Shown here: positions 1 through 6,533 of the stretch, in pieces | How positions within the stretch are numbered: the stretch's first letter is position 1 | Layout of the letters: every line of letters starts with the position of its first letter | Assembly (NCBI GenBank): GCA_040513115.1 | Contig: JBEVDW010000026.1 | Span: forward strand, 1 to 8,464 | Length of the DNA: 8,464 bases | Source of the DNA: DATELY01 sp040513115 | Lineage (GTDB): Bacteria > Pseudomonadota > Gammaproteobacteria > Steroidobacterales > Steroidobacteraceae | Direction of reading: 5' to 3' | The notes under the pieces: model-generated | The model's input: only the letters and a program-made list of their open reading frames with translations | What the model was told of the DNA's origin: nothing | Database searches by the model: none | Position numbers and translations under genes: made by a program

Positions 1-498
1 GTCCACGCGCTCCGCGTAGAACACGATGTCGCCACCCGAGAAGCTGCGGAAGCGCCCGGGCTCGAGCTGCCGAAACTGCGCGGCTCGCAAGGCGTCCTGC
101 CGAATTGAATCGGCGTACTTCGCCGCCTCGGGAGCTGCAATGAATGACACGCCACCCAGCAGGATCACGACCAAGGCAGACAGCACCGATACGGGTCGAT
201 AGAGACTTCCGGGCCCCAGGCCACCGCTTTGCATCGCTGCCATCTCGCTTTCGTGGTAGAGCCGGCCCAGCGCCAGCATGATGGCGAGAAATATGCCGAC
301 GGGCAGCACGATCGTCAGGTTCGTCAGCGACGTAAGCCCGAGCAGCGCGAACACCGTCGAGCTTGCGAACTCGTTCGCCGCGGCCTGCGAGAGCACCCGC
401 GCGAGTTGATTCGCGAGCAGGATCGCCAGCAACACACCGGTGACAGCGACCCAGGCGAGCGCAACTTCGCGGAAAACGTAGCGATCAAGAGTACGCAT
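1..498 (-). CDS. lptF: LPS export system permease LptF (N-terminal part; gene runs off the left edge)
   Basis: LptF pairs with LptG in the inner membrane and, with the ATPase LptB, extracts lipopolysaccharide and passes it to LptC/LptA for transport to the outer membrane. The 166 codons visible on the minus strand begin MRTLDRYVFREVALAWVAV. They show a first membrane helix at about residues 12-29, a second at about 58-79, and a third at about 102-121. Between the second and third is the cytoplasmic coupling segment LGRLYHESEMAAMQSGGLG, typical of LptF/LptG where LptB docks. The periplasmic domain then starts (about 122 on, with QLEPGRFRSFSGGDIVFYAE resembling the beta-jellyroll entry of E. 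coli LptF). E. coli LptF is about 366 residues, so a little under half is present. The ATG at 498-496 is immediately preceded by an in-frame TGA, so no upstream start is possible. No clear Shine-Dalgarno precedes it. Divergence from pepA is the usual gammaproteobacterial context, and lptG is expected beyond the edge. Confidence 0.93.
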   Translation of the reverse strand, partial: MRTLDRYVFREVALAWVAVTGVLLAILLANQLARVLSQAAANEFASSTVFALLGLTSLTNLTIVLPVGIFLAIMLALGRLYHESEMAAMQSGGLGPGSLYRPVSVLSALVVILLGGVSFIAAPEAAKYADSIRQDALRAAQFRQLEPGRFRSFSGGDIVFYAERVD

Positions 499-681
499 TC
501 AGTCGTGGCGTGCGCGAACAGGGCGAGTGTGTACGTCTATTTCGATCATCATTCTCTGCGGCGACACGTCGGCACGTTCACATCTCCCTCATCAACCTGT
601 ACGAGGACCTGCGTGCAAGTGCAAAATCGTAACTTAAGCGAGGCGAGCCACACGGGTAAACCTCTACACAGGAGTTGAAGC
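499..681. promoter_or_regulatory. Divergent lptF / pepA intergenic region
   Basis: This 183-bp gap lies between the divergent starts of lptF and pepA, so it should hold a promoter for each. It is less GC-rich than the genes around it, particularly at 615-640. A tandem duplication GTGCAAGTGCAA lies at 613-624. I could not identify a convincing -35/-10 pair on either strand: the best AT-rich matches (for example TAACTT at 630-635 for pepA) agree with the sigma-70 consensus at only about half the positions. The regulatory role is therefore inferred from position, and no precise sites are claimed. No tRNA or small ORF with support was seen. Confidence 0.4.
670..674 (+). promoter_or_regulatory. 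Ribosome binding site of pepA
   Basis: AGGAG, a strong Shine-Dalgarno match, ends 7 bases before the ATG at 682. It is the clearest ribosome binding site in the window and fixes the pepA start. Confidence 0.8.
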
Positions 682-2172
682 ATGCAGTTCTTCGTGAGCA
701 CCTCATCCGCGCGACGCCAGCGCACCGAGTGCGCCATCGTCGGCGTCTTTGAGAAGGGCACTTTGACGGCGGCAGCCAGCGAACTGGATCAGCGCCTGGG
801 CGGCCGGCTCGCGCGACTTGCAAAGAGCGGTGATCTGCGCGGCAAGCTGGCAGAAACGCTGCTGCTTGCGGATCTGCAGGGTGGACCCGCACAGCGAGTG
901 CTCGTGGTCGGACTCGGTAACCAGAAGAACTACGGGCGTAAGCAATATCGCCGCGCGCTGCAGGCCGCAGCGGCCGCAATCACCAAGTTGCCCGTGCGCG
1001 AAGCCCTGAGCTATCTGTCGTTGGAAGCATTCAAGGACAGCTCGGCCTATTATTTCGGCCGCTCTGGCGCCGAGATCGTGGGCAATTCGCTGTATCGCAT
1101 CCCGGATCACAAGTCAGCGCGCAAGCCGCCCGCACCCGCATTGGCGCGCTTTGGCATCGCGGTCGATGGGCGCAGCGATCGCTCGCAGGCGGAGCGCGGC
1201 CTCGAGCATGGCCAGGGCATCGTCGCGGGCATGTCGTTCATGCGTGACCTCGCCAATGAGCCGGCGAATGTCTGCACGCCGACGTTTCTCGCCAATGCCG
1301 CCCGCAACCTGGCTCGCGAGTACAAATCGGTACGCGTGCAGGTCCTGAATGAAGCCGACGCCAAGCGGTTGAAGATGGGTTCGTTCCTTTCTGTCACGAA
1401 CGGCACGGAGGAGCCCGCGAAGCTCATCGTGCTCGAGTATCGAGCGGGCGGACGCGGTGTTGCACCCGTCGCGCTCGTGGGCAAGGGCGTCACCTTCGAC
1501 ACCGGCGGCATCTCGCTCAAGCCACCGCCGGCCATGGACGAAATGAAGTTCGACATGAGCGGCGCCGCCAGCGTGCTCGGCACCTTCAAGGCGCTGGCCG
1601 AGTTGGGGCTCCCCATCAATGTCGTCGGCGTCATTCCAGCCTGCGAGAACATGCCCGGCGGCAAGGCGACGAAACCGGGCGACATCGTGCATTCGATGTC
1701 GGGCCAGACCATCGAGATCCTGAACACCGACGCCGAAGGGCGCTTGATTCTGTGCGACGCGATCACTTATGCGCGCCGCTTCAAACCAGACGTCCTTATC
1801 GACATCGCAACACTCACGGGTGCATGCGTGGTGGCTTTGGGTAGTCATCTGTCCGGGCTCTTCAGCAATAACGACGAGTTGGCAGCCGCACTGGAACAAG
1901 CAGGCCAACGGGCTGATGATCGCGCCTGGCGCATGCCGATCGGCGAGGAGTATGCCGAGCAACTGAAGAGCAACTTCGCGGACTTTGCGAACGTCGCGGG
2001 TCGGGAAGGCGGTGCGATCACTGCAGCCTGTTTCCTGGGCAAGTTCACCGAAGGGTTGAACTGGGCACACCTCGACATCGCCGGCACGGCGTATCTCTCC
2101 GGCAGCCAGAAGTCGAGCACCGGGCGCCCAGTGCCTCTGTTAGTGGATTACCTGATTCAGCGCGCGAGCTAG
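682..2172 (+). CDS. pepA: Leucyl aminopeptidase PepA (cytosol aminopeptidase, peptidase family M17)
   Basis: This is a cytoplasmic, normally hexameric, two-metal aminopeptidase that removes N-terminal residues, preferably leucine, from peptides. In E. coli PepA also binds DNA, serving as an accessory factor in Xer recombination at cer and as a regulator of carAB; whether that applies here cannot be seen. The protein has 496 residues (E. coli 503), with an N-terminal macro-like domain up to about residue 165 and the catalytic domain after it. The metal ligands and catalytic residues are all present with a constant shift of two from E. coli: Lys268, Asp273, Lys280 (catalytic), Asp291, Asp350, Glu352 and Arg354 (catalytic). 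The last three lie in the M17 signature NTDAEGRL at 348-355. The start is supported by AGGAG 7 bases upstream. holC begins 3 bases after the stop, so the two are probably one transcript. Confidence 0.97.
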   Translation: MQFFVSTSSARRQRTECAIVGVFEKGTLTAAASELDQRLGGRLARLAKSGDLRGKLAETLLLADLQGGPAQRVLVVGLGNQKNYGRKQYRRALQAAAAAITKLPVREALSYLSLEAFKDSSAYYFGRSGAEIVGNSLYRIPDHKSARKPPAPALARFGIAVDGRSDRSQAERGLEHGQGIVAGMSFMRDLANEPANVCTPTFLANAARNLAREYKSVRVQVLNEADAKRLKMGSFLSVTNGTEEPAKLIVLEYRAGGRGVAPVALVGKGVTFDTGGISLKPPPAMDEMKFDMSGAASVLGTFKALAELGLPINVVGVIPACENMPGGKATKPGDIVHSMSGQTIEILNTDAEGRLILCDAITYARRFKPDVLIDIATLTGACVVALGSHLSGLFSNNDELAAALEQAGQRADDRAWRMPIGEEYAEQLKSNFADFANVAGREGGAITAACFLGKFTEGLNWAHLDIAGTAYLSGSQKSSTGRPVPLLVDYLIQRAS

Positions 2173-2175
2173 TCC

Positions 2176-2598
2176 GTGCCCCGAGTCGATTTCTACCTGC
2201 TGTCCGAAACGGGCGATGTCGCGCGCTGGCGGTGTGCCTGCCGTCTGGCGGAAAAAGCCGCGGACATGGGCCATCGGGTGTTGATCCGCACGGCATCGAG
2301 CGGGGAATCCACCAAGCTCGACGAGTTGCTCTGGACCTTCAGCGAGAAGGTGTTCCTCCCTCATGAAGTCGCAACTCAGCCCAGCCATCCGCTCGTGAAG
2401 GTCGTCATCAATGATCAACTCGCTGATGCGCCGTTCGATGTCGTGATCAACGTGTCGACTCAATCGTTGCAGGCCGTTCCATCTGCCGAGCGCATCGCCG
2501 AAGTCGTAGGCGCGGATGAGACGGAGAAACGCGCCGCCCGCGAACGGTATCGGTTCTATCGTGAGCAGGGATGCGCGCTGGAGACGCATAACCTCTAG
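2176..2598 (+). CDS. holC: DNA polymerase III subunit chi (HolC)
   Basis: Chi is a small cytoplasmic subunit of the DNA polymerase III clamp loader. With psi (HolD) it links the holoenzyme to single-stranded DNA-binding protein. The 140-residue product is close to E. coli HolC (147). It keeps the family pattern: N-terminal strand VDFYLL (residues 4-9), the segment RVLIRTASSGESTKLDELLWTF after the first helix (with LDELLW matching LDEALW of E. coli), the FLPHEV strand, DVVINVS, and the C-terminal helix ARERYRFYREQG, which resembles ARERYKAYRVAG of E. coli. It starts with GTG 3 bases after the pepA TAG. No strong Shine-Dalgarno is visible, which suggests translation coupled to pepA. The TAG stop at 2596-2598 lies inside the first unit of the repeat that follows. 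The pepA-holC-valS order is standard in Gammaproteobacteria and supports the call. Confidence 0.92.
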   Translation: MPRVDFYLLSETGDVARWRCACRLAEKAADMGHRVLIRTASSGESTKLDELLWTFSEKVFLPHEVATQPSHPLVKVVINDQLADAPFDVVINVSTQSLQAVPSAERIAEVVGADETEKRAARERYRFYREQGCALETHNL

Positions 2599-2692
2599 GG
2601 ACTGACCTAGGGACTGTCCCCTTCACGGGGACTGTCCCTTCCCCACTGAAGCGGCTTCCCGAGGGGACAGTCCCCTGAAGGGGACAGTCCCC
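2596..2692. repeat. Nested inverted repeat built from four GGGGAC(T/A)GTCCCC palindromes
   Basis: Four copies of a 13-bp palindrome occupy most of the holC-valS gap. They are centred at 2615 (first base A instead of G), 2633 (last base T instead of C), 2669 and 2686. The first two have T at the centre and the last two have A, so the left pair and right pair are reverse complements. As a whole, 2610-2638 pairs with 2664-2691 over 28 bp, with one unpaired C at 2626. The loop is about 25 bases and itself contains GAAG-CGG-CTTC (2648-2658). A truncated extra unit, TAGGGACTG, at 2596-2604 repeats the TAGGGACTG at 2608-2616 and includes the holC stop codon. No T-run follows, so it is not a standard intrinsic terminator, although it could stop or shield transcripts from either side. 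It looks like a dispersed REP-like intergenic element; that identity is inference. Confidence 0.8.
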
Positions 2693-2730
2693 GTCCCCGT
2701 TCGTTGCTCTGAGTTCCCCGCTCCGACCCC

Positions 2731-2736
2731 TATAAT
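2731..2736 (+). promoter_or_regulatory. -10 box of the valS promoter, implying a leaderless or near-leaderless mRNA
   Basis: TATAAT matches the sigma-70 -10 consensus at all six positions and stands out in GC-rich surroundings. Transcription would begin about 7 bases downstream, near 2743, while the valS ATG is at 2746, leaving a leader of about 0-4 bases and no room for a Shine-Dalgarno. The -35 is poor: at 17-bp spacing the hexamer is TCTGAG (2708-2713), and the better-looking TTGCTC (2704-2709) is 21 bp away. The box lies just downstream of the palindrome array. Confidence 0.65.
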
Positions 2737-2745
2737 CCCGGCCCC

Positions 2746-5523
2746 ATGGACAAGACGTACTCTCCCCGCGACATCGAGCAGAAGACCTACCGCCGTTGGG
2801 AGGAGCACGGCTGGTTTGCTCCGCGCGGCAGCGGCGCGCCGTACGCGATCATGATTCCGCCGCCGAATGTAACGGGCACGCTGCACATGGGACATGCCTT
2901 CCAGCACACGTTGATGGATGCCCTCACGCGCTTCCATCGCATGGAAGGCGACAACACGCTGTGGCAACCCGGAACCGATCACGCCGGTATCGCGACGCAG
3001 ATGGTCGTCGAGCGCCAGCTCAATGCCGAGGGCATCAAGCGTCACGACATCGGCCGCGAAGCCTTCGTGCAGCGGGTCTGGGCATGGAAGGAGGAATCGG
3101 GCGGCACGATCTCGCGCCAGGAACGCAGGCTGGGTAATTCGGTCGACTGGTCGCGCGATCGCTTCACGATGGATGAAGGATTGTCCGCGGCGGTCACCGA
3201 AGTGTTCGTGCGGCTGTATCGCGAGGGGCTGATCTATCGCGGCAAGCGCCTAGTGAATTGGGATCCGGTGCTTCACACCGCGCTGTCCGATCTCGAAGTG
3301 CTCACGGGCGAAGACGAACCCGGTCATCTGTGGCACTTCAACTATCCGCTGGCCGATGGCTCGGGCCATCTCACCGTTGCGACGACGCGGCCTGAGACGA
3401 TGCTCGGCGACACGGCCGTTGCCGTTCATCCCGAAGACGAGCGCTACAAGCGCCTGATCGGCAAGACGCTGCGCCTGCCGCTCGTGAACCGGCTGATCCC
3501 GGTGATCGCCGATGACTACGTCGATCCGGCATTCGGCTCGGGTTGCGTGAAGATCACGCCGGGACACGACTTCAATGACTACGAGATCGGCAAGCGGCAC
3601 AACCTGCCGCTCATCAACATCTTCGATGCCAGCGCGCGACTGAACGAAAACGCGCCTGAGCCCTATCGCAACCTCGATCGCTTTGAAGCCCGCAAGCGAG
3701 TGGTGGCCGATCTCGAAGCGTTCGGCCTGGTCGACAAGATCGAACCGTACAAGCTGAAGATCCCACGCGGCGATCGCAGCGGGGCCGTGCTGGAGCCCTG
3801 GCTCACCGACCAGTGGTACGTGCGCGTCGCCCCGCTGGCCGAGCCTGCGATCCAGGTCGTCGAAGACGGCCGCATCCGCTTCGTGCCCGAGAACTGGTCG
3901 AAGACGTACTTCCAGTGGATGCGCAACATCCAGGACTGGTGCATCAGCCGCCAGCTCTGGTGGGGCCATCGAGTGCCTGCCTGGTACGACGACAAAGGCA
4001 ACGTCTACGTCGCGAGCAATGAGCTCGATGCAGTGGCACAGGCGCGCCAACTGCGCGGCGAAGACGTGCAGTTGCGTCAGGACGAAGATGTTCTCGACAC
4101 GTGGTTCTCTTCTGCCCTGTGGCCGTTCTCAACGTTGGGCTGGCCACAACAGACCGCAGCACTGCGCACGTTCTATCCCACGAGCGTGCTCGTCACGGGC
4201 TTCGACATCATCTTCTTCTGGGTGGCCCGCATGATCATGATGGGCCTGAAGTTCGCCGGCGACGTGCCCTTCCCCGAGGTCTACATCACCGGCCTCATCC
4301 GCGATGAGAACGGCGACAAGATGTCGAAGTCGAAAGGCAACATCATCGACCCGCTCGATCTCATCGACGGCATCGATCTCGAAGCGCTGGTGAAGAAGCG
4401 CACCACCGGCCTGATGCAACCGCATCTGAAGGACAAGATCGAGAAGAACACGCGCAAGCAGTTCCCGCAGGGCATTCCTGCCTACGGCACGGACGCGCTG
4501 CGCTTCACGTTCGCCGCGCTGGCCACGATGGGACGCGACATTCGCTTCGATCTCGGCCGCGTCGAAGGCTACGCGAACTTCGCCAACAAGCTCTGGAACG
4601 CAGCGCGCTACGTGCTGATGAACACGGAAGGGCAGGACACCGGCATCGAAGGCGAGTGCGAATACACCGTTGCGGATCGCTGGATCCGTTCCCGCCTCGC
4701 GGCAACGATCGACGAAGTGCGCACGCGCCTGCAGGACTATCGCTTCGATCTTGCGGCGCAAGCCCTCTACGAGTTCGCCTGGTACGAATACTGCGATTGG
4801 TATCTGGAGCTCTCAAAGCCTGTGCTGCAGTCGGATGCCTCGAGCGCTACGCTCAAGCGCGGCACGCGGCAAACGCTGGTCCACGTCCTCGAGACCTATC
4901 TACGGTTATTGCATCCGTTCATGCCCTTCATCACGGAGGAGATCTGGCAGAGCGTTGCGCCGCTGGCCGGTCGCAGCGCGGAAACGATCATGCTGCAGCC
5001 GTATCCGAATGCGACGGAATTCACGCGCGATCCGCAGGCGGAGCAAGCGATCGCGCCGATCAAGGCTGCGATTCTCGGGCCTCGGCAATTGCGGGGTCAG
5101 TTGAACGTGCCGCAATCGCGCGCGATCACGGTGTACATCAAATCGAACGACGCGTCCGACCAACGCGCGCTGGAAACCAGCCGTACGATCGTAATGGCCG
5201 TCGGCAACATCAAAGCACTGCACTTCATCACCGACGATGCGCATCTGCCACCCGCCGCCATCACGATCATCGACGGCCGCTCGCTCTACGCTCCCTTGAG
5301 CGAACTAATCGACGACGTCGAAGCCGAAATGGCACGGCTGAACAAGCTGAAGACCAAGGTCGCGCAGGATCTCGCTCGCGCCGAACACAAGCTGAGCAGC
5401 GAGAAGTTCGTGCAGAACGCGCCGGCGGACGTCGTGGAGCAGGAGCGCACGCGTGTCGCGACGTTCCGCAGTGAGATCGAGCAGCTGGAGCAGCAGGCGC
5501 GCAGGGTGGCGAGTTTGAAGTAA
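2746..5523 (+). CDS. valS: Valine--tRNA ligase (valyl-tRNA synthetase)
   Basis: This class I aminoacyl-tRNA synthetase charges tRNA-Val in the cytoplasm and hydrolyses mischarged threonyl-tRNA-Val. The protein has 925 residues (E. coli 951). In order: an N-terminal segment MDKTYSPRDIEQ that aligns with the start of E. coli ValS; the HIGH-type ATP motif HMGH at 47-50 within PPPNVTGTLHMGH; the CP1 editing domain at roughly 190-340, with the conserved TTRPET at 213-218; the KMSKS loop at 525-529; the helical anticodon-binding domain at about 640-790; and a C-terminal coiled coil from about 856 to the end, rich in Leu, Lys and Glu, that contacts the tRNA elbow. All key motifs are intact. The start is set by homology rather than by a ribosome binding site: no purine-rich sequence precedes the ATG, only a TATAAT box 9 bases away. 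The next gene begins 46 bases after the TAA, with no terminator-like hairpin between. Confidence 0.98.
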   Translation: MDKTYSPRDIEQKTYRRWEEHGWFAPRGSGAPYAIMIPPPNVTGTLHMGHAFQHTLMDALTRFHRMEGDNTLWQPGTDHAGIATQMVVERQLNAEGIKRHDIGREAFVQRVWAWKEESGGTISRQERRLGNSVDWSRDRFTMDEGLSAAVTEVFVRLYREGLIYRGKRLVNWDPVLHTALSDLEVLTGEDEPGHLWHFNYPLADGSGHLTVATTRPETMLGDTAVAVHPEDERYKRLIGKTLRLPLVNRLIPVIADDYVDPAFGSGCVKITPGHDFNDYEIGKRHNLPLINIFDASARLNENAPEPYRNLDRFEARKRVVADLEAFGLVDKIEPYKLKIPRGDRSGAVLEPWLTDQWYVRVAPLAEPAIQVVEDGRIRFVPENWSKTYFQWMRNIQDWCISRQLWWGHRVPAWYDDKGNVYVASNELDAVAQARQLRGEDVQLRQDEDVLDTWFSSALWPFSTLGWPQQTAALRTFYPTSVLVTGFDIIFFWVARMIMMGLKFAGDVPFPEVYITGLIRDENGDKMSKSKGNIIDPLDLIDGIDLEALVKKRTTGLMQPHLKDKIEKNTRKQFPQGIPAYGTDALRFTFAALATMGRDIRFDLGRVEGYANFANKLWNAARYVLMNTEGQDTGIEGECEYTVADRWIRSRLAATIDEVRTRLQDYRFDLAAQALYEFAWYEYCDWYLELSKPVLQSDASSATLKRGTRQTLVHVLETYLRLLHPFMPFITEEIWQSVAPLAGRSAETIMLQPYPNATEFTRDPQAEQAIAPIKAAILGPRQLRGQLNVPQSRAITVYIKSNDASDQRALETSRTIVMAVGNIKALHFITDDAHLPPAAITIIDGRSLYAPLSELIDDVEAEMARLNKLKTKVAQDLARAEHKLSSEKFVQNAPADVVEQERTRVATFRSEIEQLEQQARRVASLK

Positions 5524-5569
5524 GCGATGGGGGGGCCGCGAAGTGGTAGCAACAACGAGAAGCGATCTG

Positions 5570-6505
5570 ATGAACGACGTCATGCCACAACCCACCGCTC
5601 TCCTCTCCCGCACCGTTCAGCAGCTCAATCGCATCATCCTCGGCAAGGAACATCGCATTCGCCTCGCGCTCGCGTGCCTGCTCGCGCGCGGCCACTTGCT
5701 GATCGAAGACATCCCCGGCGTTGGCAAGACGACGCTTGCGCATGCTCTCGCTCACTCGCTCGGGCTGTCCTACAACCGTATTCAGTTCACGAGCGATCTG
5801 CTGCCCGCCGATGTCATCGGCATCTCGATCTTCGAACGCGAGTCGGGCAGCTTCCGTTTTCACAAGGGCCCGATCTTTGCGCAGGTCGTGCTGGCCGACG
5901 AAGTGAATCGCGCGACGCCTAAAGCGCAGAGTGCTTTGCTGGAAGCGATGGAAGAACAGCAAGTCACAGTGGATGGCGATACCTATCCGCTCGCAGCACC
6001 GTTCTTCGTCATTGCAACTCAGAATCCCGCGTACCAGATCGGCACGTTCCCGCTGCCTGAGTCTCAACTCGACCGCTTCCTCATGCGCATCGACATCGGC
6101 TATCCCGATGCGCAGATGGAACGCGAGCTGTTGAGCGGACAGGATCGGCGGGACTTGTTAGCGACGCTCGCCGCGACGCTGTTACCGGCGCAGCTGCTGA
6201 ACCTGCAGGGGCAAGTGCCTCTGGTTCACGCGTCACCGGCGTTGCTCGACTACGTGCAAGCGGTTGTGCGTTTCACACGCGAGTCGCCGCTCTTCGTAAA
6301 CGGATTGTCACCACGGGCCGCGATCGCACTACTGCGCGCAGCGCAAGCATGGGCGTTGATGCTGGGTCATGCGGGGGTGCTGCCTGAGGATGTGCAGGCG
6401 GTCATGGGAGCCGTCGTGGGACATCGCTTGAAGCCGCGCGATGAAGGGCGGTTCAAGTCTGCAGCAGAGATTGGTGAGTTCGTGTTGAAGAGTGTGGCGG
6501 TGTGA
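5570..6505 (+). CDS. MoxR-family AAA+ ATPase
   Basis: MoxR proteins are cytoplasmic AAA+ ATPases thought to act as chaperones that mature or activate partner proteins, often ones encoded beside them such as DUF58 or VWA-domain proteins. The 311-residue product is of normal length. Visible motifs are Walker A IPGVGKTT (48-55), Walker B LADEVNRA (108-115, Asp110 and Glu111 catalytic), sensor 1 FFVIATQNP (145-153) and LDRF (167-170), followed by the small helical lid domain. I chose the ATG at 5570, which has GAGAAG 7 bases upstream. A GTG at 5543 in the same frame would add nine residues (MVATTRSDL) and is preceded by a run of seven Gs at similar spacing, so the start is uncertain. The gene follows valS by 46 bases and is 28 bases before the DUF58 gene, forming a MoxR-DUF58-transglutaminase cluster. 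It may be read through from valS, since no terminator is seen. Confidence 0.93.
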   Translation: MNDVMPQPTALLSRTVQQLNRIILGKEHRIRLALACLLARGHLLIEDIPGVGKTTLAHALAHSLGLSYNRIQFTSDLLPADVIGISIFERESGSFRFHKGPIFAQVVLADEVNRATPKAQSALLEAMEEQQVTVDGDTYPLAAPFFVIATQNPAYQIGTFPLPESQLDRFLMRIDIGYPDAQMERELLSGQDRRDLLATLAATLLPAQLLNLQGQVPLVHASPALLDYVQAVVRFTRESPLFVNGLSPRAAIALLRAAQAWALMLGHAGVLPEDVQAVMGAVVGHRLKPRDEGRFKSAAEIGEFVLKSVAV

Positions 6506-6533
6506 TCTTGCGCGACGCTGCCACTACGCGTTC

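Noticed and set aside
229..678. A 149-codon plus-strand open frame over the lptF region
   Set aside because: It is antisense to a convincing lptF, its product is low-complexity (rich in Arg, Gln, Glu and His) and resembles no family I know; it is a GC-skew shadow.
1107..2070. Long minus-strand open frames opposite pepA (up to 318 codons)
   Set aside because: They lie wholly opposite a fully conserved pepA and have no recognisable domains; long antisense frames are expected in high-GC coding DNA.
2610..2692. Palindrome array as an intrinsic terminator of the pepA-holC transcript
   Set aside because: The stem is long and GC-rich but is followed by GTCCCCGTTCG rather than a T-run, on either strand; the nested symmetric structure fits a repeat element better. 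Some transcription-blocking effect is still possible.
2596..2700. Palindrome array as a CRISPR array
   Set aside because: The units are 13 bp with 4-23 bp between them, and the copies flip orientation; there are no unique spacers of regular length and no cas genes nearby.
2623..3045. A minus-strand open frame covering the repeat and the start of valS
   Set aside because: It includes the palindrome array and the valS N-terminal coding region in antisense, with no family resemblance.
3250..4050. A 266-codon minus-strand open frame opposite valS
   Set aside because: It is a shadow of the valS reading frame without start signals or domain resemblance.
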